Assembly: GCF_044227025.1 (NCBI RefSeq)
Contig: NZ_JBGAFX010000003.1
Span: 533,196-597,195 of the forward strand
Direction: 5' to 3'
Source: Dokdonella_A sp044227025
GTDB lineage: Bacteria > Pseudomonadota > Gammaproteobacteria > Xanthomonadales > Rhodanobacteraceae
DNA length: 64,000 bases
A model generated the notes under the pieces. It was not told the origin of the DNA, searched no databases, and was given only the letters and a program-made list of their open reading frames with translations. A program made the position numbers and the translations under genes. Shown here one piece after another: positions 52,761 through 60,694 of this stretch (positions within the stretch are counted from its first letter, which is position 1; each line of letters begins with the position of its first letter).

Positions 52761-52834
52761 TTGCCGGCCATGAAACGGGTTGCAAGTAATTGATCGGAAT
52801 TTGTTTTTGCGGATTGCCGGAGCATGGCCGGCAA
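52761..52834. repeat. 12-bp perfect inverted repeat in the leucine dehydrogenase leader
   Basis: TTGCCGGCCATG (52761-52772) and CATGGCCGGCAA (52823-52834) flank a relatively A/T-rich 50-nt stretch. The pair lies between the leucine dehydrogenase start and the divergent tetR promoter. It could form a leader stem-loop or bind a dimeric regulator. Confidence 0.6.
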
Positions 52835-52902
52835 AATGCGGCGCGTAGTGTAGTCCCGCCCGTCCGGCGGCGACAGTGGCAGCCGCTCCGCACCGGGCGC
52901 GC

Positions 52903-52931
52903 TTGAAAAATACGAACGATCGTTCTATTAT
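52903..52931 (+). promoter_or_regulatory. tetR promoter with operator in the spacer
   Basis: TTGAAA (52903-52908), exactly 17 bp, then TATTAT (52926-52931) is a near-consensus sigma-70 promoter. The spacer is almost filled by a 20-bp palindromic operator (52909-52928) with a perfect core GAACGATCGTTC. The ATG at 52939 is 7 nt past the -10, so the mRNA should be leaderless. The operator recurs at 53585. Confidence 0.8.
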
Positions 52932-52938
52932 GCGCGCC

Positions 52939-53541
52939 ATGTCGAATCAGGCCACCATCAGCAAGGGCGCCGCCACGCGCGATCTGATCATCGATCACGC
53001 GTATGCGATCGCCTGTCGCGCGGGCCTCGAAGGCGTCTCGATCGGCGACCTCGCGCACGCGGTCGGCATGTCCAAGAGCGGCGTGTTCGCGCACTTCGGT
53101 TCGCGCGAGGACCTGCAGCTCGCCGTGCTCGAATACGCGGGCCGGCGTTTCGGCGAAGCGGTGCTGATGCCGGCCGTGCGCAAGCCGCGTGGCCTTGCGC
53201 GCCTGCGCGCGATCGTCGACGGCTGGTTCGACTGGGTGCGCGAAAACCAGCATGGCTGCCTCATCATGGGCGCGGTCAGCGAATACGATTCGCGCCCCGG
53301 TGCGCTGCACGATGCGGTCGTCGCACTGATCCAGCGCTGGCGCACCGACACCGCGCGTGCCGCGCAGATGGCGATCGATGCGGGCGAACTGCACGCCGAT
53401 GCCGATCCGCAACAATTGTCGTTTGAAATCTTCGGCATCGCGCTCGCGTTGCACCAGGACACGCGGCTGTTCGATCCGAAACAAGCGCGCTCGCGAGCCG
53501 AGCACGCCGTCCAGCGGCTGCTCGCCGCGCATTCACGCTGA
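52939..53541 (+). CDS. TetR-family transcriptional regulator
   Basis: This 200-residue repressor has an N-terminal HTH (DLIIDHAYAIACRAGLEGVS, DLAHAVGMSKSGVFAHFGS) and a C-terminal ligand domain of the TetR_C_16-like type (WFDWVRENQHGCLIMGAVSEYD). It is transcribed from a promoter whose spacer is its own probable operator, which implies negative autoregulation. A second operator copy lies in the beginning of the downstream hydrolase gene, so both genes probably respond to the same ligand. An in-frame ATG at 52930 lies inside the -10 region and is less likely as the start. Confidence 0.93.
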   Translation: MSNQATISKGAATRDLIIDHAYAIACRAGLEGVSIGDLAHAVGMSKSGVFAHFGSREDLQLAVLEYAGRRFGEAVLMPAVRKPRGLARLRAIVDGWFDWVRENQHGCLIMGAVSEYDSRPGALHDAVVALIQRWRTDTARAAQMAIDAGELHADADPQQLSFEIFGIALALHQDTRLFDPKQARSRAEHAVQRLLAAHSR

Positions 53542-53559
53542 ACTCCTTCGAGGTGTGCC

Positions 53560-54486
53560 ATGACCACGCTGGTTGCGACCAAAAATAGCACGATCGTTCG
53601 TAATATGCGTTTCGCACTGCTGCGCGCAGGCTTCAGCTTCGGCAGCTGGTTGCGACCGCATGCGACCTTGCGCCGCGCCTACACCTTGTTCTGCACGCCG
53701 CTTTCGATCACACGCCGTCGCGCGCTCGCGACCGATACCGGCGGCGCGCAACTCGGCGCGCTCGCGGTCGCGGGCGAACAGGTCAGCATCTACACCTGGG
53801 GCGATCCCTCGACGCAGCCGTACGTGCTGCTTTCGCACGGATGGTCGAGCCACGCGACGCGCTTCCTGCCGTGGATCGCACCGCTGCGCGCAGCGGGCTA
53901 TGCCATCGTCGGGGTCGATCAGGTCGGCCATGGCCGCAGCAGCGGACGTCGTTCGACCTTGCCCGACTTTGCCGAAGTGCTCGCGGCGGTCGCTGCACGC
54001 CATGGTGCGTGCGCGGCGGTGATCGGTCATTCACTTGGCGGTGCGGCCTCGATGCTCGCGCTCGCCGATGGCTTGCAGGCCGCGCGTGCGATCCTGATCG
54101 CGCCTGCCGCCGATCCGATCGATGCCGCGTCGCGCTTCGCCCGCTTCGTCGGTCTCGACGAGCGGCTCGGCGCACACCTGTTCGACGAGTACGAGGCGCA
54201 GCATCCATTGCGGGTCGCAAGCCTCCAGGCGCACCTCAAAGCGCCCGCGATCGCGCGCCCCGCGCTGATCGTCCACGACCTCGGCGACCGCGAAGTGCCG
54301 TGGGCGGAAGGCGAGCGATACGCGCGCCACTGGCCCGACGCGCGCCTGCTGACGACGACCGGACTCGGCCACCATCGCATCGTCGACGACACCGGCGTCA
54401 TCGACGCGGGCCTGCGCTTCCTGCGTGGCGAGACGGTCGGTGATCGCGTCGTGTCGTCGCCGAATCTGCCGTATGGGTTTGCGTAG
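53560..54486 (+). CDS. Alpha/beta hydrolase
   Basis: This 308-residue alpha/beta hydrolase has the oxyanion loop LLSHGWSSHATRF, nucleophile Ser158 in VIGHSLGGAASM, an acid in VHDLGDREVPW and histidine in GLGHHRIVDD. The substrate is unknown. The ATG at 53560 has GAGGTG upstream and starts 18 bp after the tetR stop. A later ATG at 53605 is the alternative and would put the second operator (53585-53604) immediately ahead of the coding region. The TetR-like operator in its 5' end argues that it is the regulator's main target. Confidence 0.88.
   Translation: MTTLVATKNSTIVRNMRFALLRAGFSFGSWLRPHATLRRAYTLFCTPLSITRRRALATDTGGAQLGALAVAGEQVSIYTWGDPSTQPYVLLSHGWSSHATRFLPWIAPLRAAGYAIVGVDQVGHGRSSGRRSTLPDFAEVLAAVAARHGACAAVIGHSLGGAASMLALADGLQAARAILIAPAADPIDAASRFARFVGLDERLGAHLFDEYEAQHPLRVASLQAHLKAPAIARPALIVHDLGDREVPWAEGERYARHWPDARLLTTTGLGHHRIVDDTGVIDAGLRFLRGETVGDRVVSSPNLPYGFA
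53585..53604. promoter_or_regulatory. Second copy of the TetR operator
   Basis: ATAGCACGATCGTTCGTAAT matches the reverse complement of the operator at 52909-52928 in 18 of 20 positions. It lies within the first codons of the hydrolase gene as annotated. Its position suits a repressor roadblock, or an operator just before an alternative start at 53605. Confidence 0.75.
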
Positions 54487-54633
54487 GGGCGTCGGCAGCG
54501 AGGACTGAAAACGCATCGCGGCTTCTCGCGCTGCCTGCAGGAGCCCAGCCCGGGGGCGACGGCTCCTGCGTGCCTGTCTGCCACCCCGCGGCCGCCATCC
54601 CGCCGGCGAACGGCGCGGCCGGGGGCGGGGCGC

Positions 54634-54639
54634 TACAAT
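54634..54639 (+). promoter_or_regulatory. Candidate -10 of icmF
   Basis: TACAAT stands in a very GC-rich stretch 30 bp before the ATG at 54669. The -35 region 17 bp upstream (CGGCGC) does not match consensus, so an activator would be expected. Confidence 0.4.
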
Positions 54640-54668
54640 TCCCGTCCCCGAAAATTCGCGGACCGACC

Positions 54669-57600
54669 ATGAGTGCTACCGCCCCCGCCGTCGCCACCGA
54701 AAGCGTGATCGAACAGGCCCCGTTGCGCTTCGTCACCGCGGCCAGCCTGTTCGATGGCCACGATGCCGCGATCAACATCATGCGCCGCCTGATCCAGGCG
54801 CAGGGTGCCGAAGTGGTGCATCTCGGCCACAACCGCTCGGTCGAGGACGTCGTACGTGCCGCGCTGCAGGAAGACGCCGACGCGATCGCGCTGTCGTCCT
54901 ACCAGGGTGGCCACGTCGAGTACTTCAAGTACATGGTCGACATGCTCAAGGAACGCGGCGCCGGCCACGTCCGCGTATTCGGCGGTGGCGGCGGCACCAT
55001 CACGCCGGAAGAGATCCGCGAGCTGCAGGCGTACGGCGTCGAGCGCATCTACCATCCGAACGACGGCATGCACATGGGCCTCGTCGCGATGATCGAGGAC
55101 GTCATCAAGCGCACCCGTGCCGCGCAGCAACAGCGCGCCGACATCGACGCCTCGCACACCGTGCTGCCGGCCAAGGTCGACATCGCGGACGAGATCGCGG
55201 TCGGCCACGCTCTCACCGCGATCGAGGAAGGTCGCCACGACGAGCACCAGCTCGAACGCCTGCGCAAGGAGTGGCAGCTGGCCGCCGGCAAGACCCCGGT
55301 GATCGGCATCACCGGCACCGGCGGCGCCGGCAAGTCGTCGGTCGTCGACGAGCTGCTGCTGCGTTTCCTGCATGCGTTCCCGACCATGCGCGTCGCCGTG
55401 CTCGCGGTCGACCCGACCCGCCGCCGCTCCGGCGGTGCACTGCTCGGCGACCGCATCCGGATGAACTCGCTGCGCAACCATCGCGTGTTCATGCGTTCGA
55501 TGGCGACGCGCCGCCAGCACGCCGCCACCAGCGCCATGCTCAAGGATTGCGTCGCGTTCCTGAAGGGGCAGGGCTACGACCTCGTCATCGTCGAGACCGC
55601 CGGCATCGGCCAGAGCGATTCGGAGATCGTCGACCTGGTCGACTTCCCGATGTATGTGATGACCAGCGATTACGGCGCCGCGAGCCAGCTCGAGAAGATC
55701 GACATGCTCGACTTCGCCGAGCTCGTCGTGCTCAACAAGTTCGACAAGCGCGGCGCCGAGGATGCGTTGCGCGACGTGCGCAAGCAGTGGAAGCGCAACC
55801 GCGTCGCGTTCCAGACGAAAGACGAGGACATTCCGGTCTACCCGACCATCGCGAGCCAGTTCAACGATCCGGGCGTGACCTGGATGTTCACGAACCTGTG
55901 CCGCCTGCTGCGCACCAAGCTCCACCTCGGCAGCGGAGCGGCTGGCACTGCCCCTGTGGGAGCGGCGGAAGCCGCGATGCTCTCCCCGCAGGACCCGAAA
56001 GGCATCGCGGCTTCCGCTGCTCCCACAAATAGCACTGCGCTCGACTGGACGCCGCACTTCGACACGTCGCTGAAGGAACCGCGCGCGACCGTGCTGATCC
56101 CCGGTGCGCGCGTGCGCTACCTCGCCGAGATCGCCGAGCAGGGTCGCGGCATCAACGGCGCCATCGACAAGCAGGCCGAGATCGCCGACCGCGCGCAGTC
56201 GTACTGGCAATCCCTGCGCGATCTCGAGGACCCGAACCTGCCCAAGGCGCTCGGCCTGTACGCGAACGAGGATCTGCTCGTTCCCTCCGGCTCGTCGGCG
56301 GCCGAGTTTCCCGCCTGCGGCGACCGCCGCATGACGCCCGACCGCCGCAAGCAGAAGTTCAACTGGGAACTGCGCCGCGAGCAGGCGGAACGCAGCTCCT
56401 CCGGGTCATCCGCGGCGACCGTCGACCGCTCGCTCGTCACCCTGCGCCAGCGCTACAACGACGCGATCCATTCGCTGTCGTCCGATGCGCTCAGGTTGCT
56501 GCGTGAATGGCCGCAGCGCCTCAAGTCGATCGTCGACGAGGTCACCGAATACGAAGTGCGCGGCAAGATGATCCGCGTCGAGAACTACCGCGAATCGCTC
56601 TCGCACCAGAAGATCCCGAAGATCGCGGCGCCGACCTACAAGAGCTGGGGCGAGCTGCTCGTGTTCCTGCAGAAGGAAAACCTGCCCGGCTACTACCCGT
56701 ACACCGGCGGCGTCTATCCGTACCGTCGCACCGGCGAGGATCCGATCCGCATGTTCGCCGGCGAAGGAACGCCGGAACGCACCAACCGCCGCTTCCATTA
56801 CCTGAGCCAGGGCCTGCCCGCCGCGCGCCTGTCGACCGCGTTCGACAGCGTCACGCTGTACGGCGAAGACCCGGCGCCACGCCCGGACATCTACGGCAAG
56901 ATCGGCAATTCCGGCGTCAACGTGCCGACGCTCGACGACATGAAGAAGCTGTATTCCGGCTTCGACCTGTGCGCGCCGACCACGTCGGTGTCGATGACGA
57001 TCAACGGCCCTGCGCCGATCATCCTCGCGATGTTCATGAACACCGCGGTCGACCAGCAGATCGAGAAATATCTCAAGGAAGACCCGGCGCGCTGGGCCGA
57101 GGCGCAGAAGAAGATCGAGAAGCTGTTCGAAGGCCGTGAGCGTCCGCGCTATCACGGCGACCTGCCGGCGACGAACAACGGCCTCGGCCTCGGACTGCTC
57201 GGCATCAGCGGCGACCAGGTCGTCGACGCGCAGACCTATGCCGCGATCAAGGCGCACACGCTGATGACCGTGCGCGGCACCGTGCAGGCGGACATCCTGA
57301 AAGAGGATCAGGCGCAGAACACCTGCATCTTCAGCACCGAATTCGCGTTGCGCATGATGGGCGACATCCAGCAGTACTTCGTCGAGCAGAAGGTGCGCAA
57401 CTTCTATTCGGTGTCGATCTCCGGCTACCACATCGCCGAGGCCGGCGCGAATCCGATCAGCCAGCTCGCCTTCACGCTCAGCAACGGCTTCACGATCGTC
57501 GAGTACTACCTCGCGCGCGGCATGAAGATCGATGACTTCGCGCCGAACCTGTCGTTTTTCTTCTCCAACGGCATGGACCCGGAGTACACCGTCATCGGCC

Positions 57601-58442
57601 GCGTCGCGCGGCGCATCTGGGCGCGCGCGATGCGCGAGCGCTACGGCGCCAACGAGCGCAGCCAGATGATGAAGTACCACATCCAGACCAGCGGGCGTTC
57701 GCTGCACGCGCAGGAGATCCAGTTCAACGACATCCGCACCACGCTGCAGGCGTTGTACGCGCTGTTCGACAACTGCAACTCGCTGCACACCAATGCCTAC
57801 GACGAGGCGATCACCACGCCGACCGAAGAGAGCGTGCGCCGCGCGGTCGCGATCCAGATGATCATCAACAAGGAGCTTGGCCTCAACTTCTGCGAGAACC
57901 CGTGGCAGGGCAGCTTCATCGTCGACAAGCTCACCGATATCGTCGAGGAAGCCGTCTACAAGGAGTTCGAGGCGATCAGCGAGCGCGGCGGCGTGCTCGG
58001 CGCGATGGACACGATGTACCAGCGCGGCAAGATCCAGGAAGAAAGCCTCTACTACGAACACAAGAAGCACGACGGCAGCCTGCCGCTCGTCGGCGTCAAC
58101 ACGTTCCTGCCGAAGGAACATGCCGGCGACATCGTCACCGAGATCGAACTGATCCGCAGCACCGAGGAAGAGAAGGGCCAGCAGATCGCCAACGTGCGCG
58201 CCTACCAGCAGAACCGCAACGCGCTCGCGCCGTCGGGCGAAACCTCGCACGAGCACCTGCCCGAGGCCGATGAAGAGCCGCCGATGGTTCGCGATGGCCA
58301 CGGCCTGCGCTACCTGCAGGACACCGCGCGCGACCGCCGGAACGTGTTCGCGGCACTGATCGAGGCCGTGAAGACGCACAGCCTCGGCCAGATCAGCCAC
58401 GCGCTCTACGACGTCGGCGGTGAATACCGCCGCAACATGTAG
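54669..58442 (+). CDS. icmF: Fused isobutyryl-CoA mutase (IcmF-type B12 mutase with GTPase)
   Basis: This 1257-residue enzyme carries, in order, a B12-binding domain (residues ~18-150; LFDGHDAAINIMR), a MeaB-like G domain (~205-425; GITGTGGAGKSS, NKFDKRG) and the substrate TIM barrel (~540-1257). IcmF interconverts isobutyryl-CoA and n-butyryl-CoA, and its G domain protects the cofactor. Gln883 in QAQNTCIF occupies the site where methylmalonyl-CoA mutases have arginine, which supports a non-carboxylated substrate. Residues ~429-453 are encoded by a palindromic repeat in the linker after the G domain. As I recall the Cupriavidus enzyme is about 1090 residues, so this one is much longer; the repeat explains only ~25 of that. 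Confidence 0.95.
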   Translation: MSATAPAVATESVIEQAPLRFVTAASLFDGHDAAINIMRRLIQAQGAEVVHLGHNRSVEDVVRAALQEDADAIALSSYQGGHVEYFKYMVDMLKERGAGHVRVFGGGGGTITPEEIRELQAYGVERIYHPNDGMHMGLVAMIEDVIKRTRAAQQQRADIDASHTVLPAKVDIADEIAVGHALTAIEEGRHDEHQLERLRKEWQLAAGKTPVIGITGTGGAGKSSVVDELLLRFLHAFPTMRVAVLAVDPTRRRSGGALLGDRIRMNSLRNHRVFMRSMATRRQHAATSAMLKDCVAFLKGQGYDLVIVETAGIGQSDSEIVDLVDFPMYVMTSDYGAASQLEKIDMLDFAELVVLNKFDKRGAEDALRDVRKQWKRNRVAFQTKDEDIPVYPTIASQFNDPGVTWMFTNLCRLLRTKLHLGSGAAGTAPVGAAEAAMLSPQDPKGIAASAAPTNSTALDWTPHFDTSLKEPRATVLIPGARVRYLAEIAEQGRGINGAIDKQAEIADRAQSYWQSLRDLEDPNLPKALGLYANEDLLVPSGSSAAEFPACGDRRMTPDRRKQKFNWELRREQAERSSSGSSAATVDRSLVTLRQRYNDAIHSLSSDALRLLREWPQRLKSIVDEVTEYEVRGKMIRVENYRESLSHQKIPKIAAPTYKSWGELLVFLQKENLPGYYPYTGGVYPYRRTGEDPIRMFAGEGTPERTNRRFHYLSQGLPAARLSTAFDSVTLYGEDPAPRPDIYGKIGNSGVNVPTLDDMKKLYSGFDLCAPTTSVSMTINGPAPIILAMFMNTAVDQQIEKYLKEDPARWAEAQKKIEKLFEGRERPRYHGDLPATNNGLGLGLLGISGDQVVDAQTYAAIKAHTLMTVRGTVQADILKEDQAQNTCIFSTEFALRMMGDIQQYFVEQKVRNFYSVSISGYHIAEAGANPISQLAFTLSNGFTIVEYYLARGMKIDDFAPNLSFFFSNGMDPEYTVIGRVARRIWARAMRERYGANERSQMMKYHIQTSGRSLHAQEIQFNDIRTTLQALYALFDNCNSLHTNAYDEAITTPTEESVRRAVAIQMIINKELGLNFCENPWQGSFIVDKLTDIVEEAVYKEFEAISERGGVLGAMDTMYQRGKIQEESLYYEHKKHDGSLPLVGVNTFLPKEHAGDIVTEIELIRSTEEEKGQQIANVRAYQQNRNALAPSGETSHEHLPEADEEPPMVRDGHGLRYLQDTARDRRNVFAALIEAVKTHSLGQISHALYDVGGEYRRNM
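55955..56027. repeat. 73-bp palindromic repeat inserted in icmF coding sequence
   Basis: Two 26-bp arms (55955-55980 and 56002-56027) are inverted copies with one mismatch around a 21-bp loop. The left arm is identical to the 26 bp at 5116-5141 in ccmI. The element is translated in frame as roughly GAAEAAMLSPQDPKGIAAS, an alanine-rich linker. Confidence 0.93.
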
Positions 58443-58470
58443 GCCGGCGAGCGGACCTTGCATTTCGCAG

Positions 58471-58536
58471 GGTGGGCCCTGGCCCACCGCTCCATCGGTC
58501 GCGCGAAGGTGGTTCGCGGAAGTGGGCTTGAGCCCA
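58471..58536. repeat. Two hairpins after icmF (GGTGGGCC type)
   Basis: GGTGGGCC-CT-GGCCCACC (58471-58488) is a perfect 8-bp stem, and TGGGCT-TG-AGCCCA (58523-58536) a 6-bp stem. The first belongs to a TAGGGYGGGC...GGCCCACCG family with copies at 60607 and 62551. They lie in the 162-bp gap between icmF and the serine hydrolase gene. Confidence 0.75.
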
Positions 58537-58604
58537 GCCTACGACACTTGCATCGCGCGATTCGTGTCCGCGAGACTCGGCCGGTCTTCCAACGGAGTCG
58601 TGCA

Positions 58605-60608
58605 ATGGACCGTTCGCTCACCCTCGGCAGCCTCGCCCTCGCCCTGACCCTTGCTCTTGCTGCGCCGCATGCGAATGCCGAAGCGCCGGCGGCGCCCGCT
58701 GCATCGGCGGCCGCCGCCGACACGCCGTCGAAGACTCCGCACAACGCGACCTTCATCCTTCCCGCCGGCTGGTCGCAGCGTGCCGAAGGCGCGGCGATGA
58801 TCCTCACGCCGCCGGAAGCCGACGGTTCGCGCATCGCGATCATGGATTCATCGGCGAAGACTGCCGACGAAGCGGTGGAAGAGGGGTGGAAATTCCTCAA
58901 GCTCTCGCCGAAGTTCCTCGTCGCCAATGACGGGGCGCCGAGGGACGGTTGGGAGCAGCGCCGCTTCTACGACTACGACGTGCCCGCCAACGCGAAGCGC
59001 GCGGTGTTCGCGGCCGTGTACCGCCGCGGTGCGAAGTACACCGTGCTCGTCGCCGACGTCGACCAGGCGATCGCCGAGAAGCGCGCCTCGCAATTCGGCA
59101 AGATCCAGCAGCGCCTGCAGCCGACAGACTACAAGCGCGAGACGTTCAAGGGCCGCACCGCGCACAAGTTCGACGACAGGCGCCTCAAGCAGGTCGCCGA
59201 TTTCGTCGAGCACATGCGCACTGAATACGACGTGCCCGGCGTCGCGATCGGCATCGTGCAGGACGGCAAGACCGTCATGGCCAGGGGCTTCGGCGTGCGC
59301 GCGCTTGGCAAGCCCGACGCGGTCGACGCGGACACGCGCTTCATGATCGCGTCCAACACCAAGGCGCTCACCACGCTGATGCTCGCCAAGCTCGTCGACG
59401 CCGGCAAGCTCGACTGGAACGCGCACGTCACCGACGTCTATCCCGCGTTCAAGCTCGGCAACGCCGACACGACGAAACAGGTGCTCGTGAAGCACCTCAT
59501 CTGCGCCTGCACCGGACTGCCGCGGCAGGACTACGAATGGCTGTTCGAGGGCGAGAAGCAGACCCCCGAGACCGTCATGTCCACGCTCGCCACGATGCAG
59601 CCGACCAGCGGTTTCGGCGAGTTGTTCCAGTACTCCAATCCGCTCGCGGCCGCGGCCGGTTTCATCGGCGGACAGATCGCCAACCCGGGCAGCGAACTCG
59701 GCAACGGCTACGACAAGGCGATGCAGGCGCTCGTGTTCGATCCGCTCGCCATGACGAACACCACGTTCGACTACGCCGTCGCGCAGACCGGCAACTACGC
59801 CGCGCCGCACGGCTACGACATCGACCATCACGTGCAGGTGATGGGCATGGGCCTCAACGACACGATCCGTTCCTCGCGTCCGGCAGGCGCCGCGTGGAGC
59901 ACGGTCGACGACCTGCTCAAGTACGTGCAGATGGAGATCCGCAAGGGGCTGCTGCCCGACGGCAAGCGCTACATCGGCGAAGCCGCGCTGCTGCAGCGAC
60001 GGCAGCCGCAGATCGCGCTCGGCGTCGATCGCGACTACGCGATGGCGCTGATGGTCGACAAGAGCGACGGCGTCACCGTCGTCGACCACGGCGGTGACAT
60101 GGACGGTTTCCACTCCAACATGATGTGGTGGCCGGAGCAGAAGGTGGGTGCCGTCATCCTCACCAACGCCGACGAAGGCTACATGTTGCGCGGGCCGTTC
60201 AAGCGCCGCCTCATGGAGATCATGTTCGACGGCGAGCCGCAGGCGCTCGCAACCGCGGACGCGAACGCCAAGGCCAGCAAGGCCTCATGGGACGCGCAGC
60301 GCAAGCTGCTGCAGTATCCGGCCGACGCAAGCGCGCTCGCCGGACTCGCACCGCGCTACCACAGCGACGCCCTCGGCGACATCGTCGTCACGACGAAGGA
60401 CGGCAAGGCCTGGTTCGACGTCGGTGCGTTCAAGTCCGAAGTCACCACCTCGCCGCAGACCGATGGCAGCGTCGCGTTCGTGATGATCGATCCCGTCGCG
60501 GCCGGCTTCCTGCTCGTCCGCGCCGACGTCGACGGCAAGCGCCGCCTCATCGCGCGCGACGGCCAGCACGAATACGTCTTCGACGAAGTGAAGATGGGCG
60601 GCGCGTAG
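58605..60608 (+). CDS. Secreted beta-lactamase-fold serine hydrolase
   Basis: This 667-residue protein has a signal peptide (LGSLALALTLALAAPHANA), an N-terminal ~190-residue domain, and a class C beta-lactamase/esterase domain (residues ~205-510). The motifs are SxxK in ASNTKALT (Ser250, Lys253), YxN in QYSNPLAA and the third box VVDHGGDMDGF. A C-terminal beta domain (~560-667) follows. Such enzymes act as esterases, D-aminopeptidases or penicillin-binding proteins; the substrate is not assigned. GGAG precedes the ATG at 58605 at good spacing. Confidence 0.92.
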   Translation: MDRSLTLGSLALALTLALAAPHANAEAPAAPAASAAAADTPSKTPHNATFILPAGWSQRAEGAAMILTPPEADGSRIAIMDSSAKTADEAVEEGWKFLKLSPKFLVANDGAPRDGWEQRRFYDYDVPANAKRAVFAAVYRRGAKYTVLVADVDQAIAEKRASQFGKIQQRLQPTDYKRETFKGRTAHKFDDRRLKQVADFVEHMRTEYDVPGVAIGIVQDGKTVMARGFGVRALGKPDAVDADTRFMIASNTKALTTLMLAKLVDAGKLDWNAHVTDVYPAFKLGNADTTKQVLVKHLICACTGLPRQDYEWLFEGEKQTPETVMSTLATMQPTSGFGELFQYSNPLAAAAGFIGGQIANPGSELGNGYDKAMQALVFDPLAMTNTTFDYAVAQTGNYAAPHGYDIDHHVQVMGMGLNDTIRSSRPAGAAWSTVDDLLKYVQMEIRKGLLPDGKRYIGEAALLQRRQPQIALGVDRDYAMALMVDKSDGVTVVDHGGDMDGFHSNMMWWPEQKVGAVILTNADEGYMLRGPFKRRLMEIMFDGEPQALATADANAKASKASWDAQRKLLQYPADASALAGLAPRYHSDALGDIVVTTKDGKAWFDVGAFKSEVTTSPQTDGSVAFVMIDPVAAGFLLVRADVDGKRRLIARDGQHEYVFDEVKMGGA

Positions 60609-60632
60609 GGCGGGCCACGGCCCACCGCTTTT
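60607..60632. terminator. Hairpin after the serine hydrolase gene
   Basis: GGGCC-AC-GGCCC (60612-60623) followed by ACCGCTTTTCTG sits directly at the stop codon. It is a copy of the repeat at 58471 and could act as a terminator because a short T run follows. Confidence 0.5.
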
Positions 60633-60694
60633 CTGTCACGCGACGAGGTGTTCGCGGATGGCGCGCAGCGTCGTCCGCGGACCGTCGCGTGCAG

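Noticed and set aside
54669..58442. Methylmalonyl-CoA mutase as the identity of the B12 mutase
   Set aside because: The built-in G domain between the B12 and substrate domains and Gln883 in place of the carboxylate-binding arginine fit IcmF, not methylmalonyl-CoA mutase.
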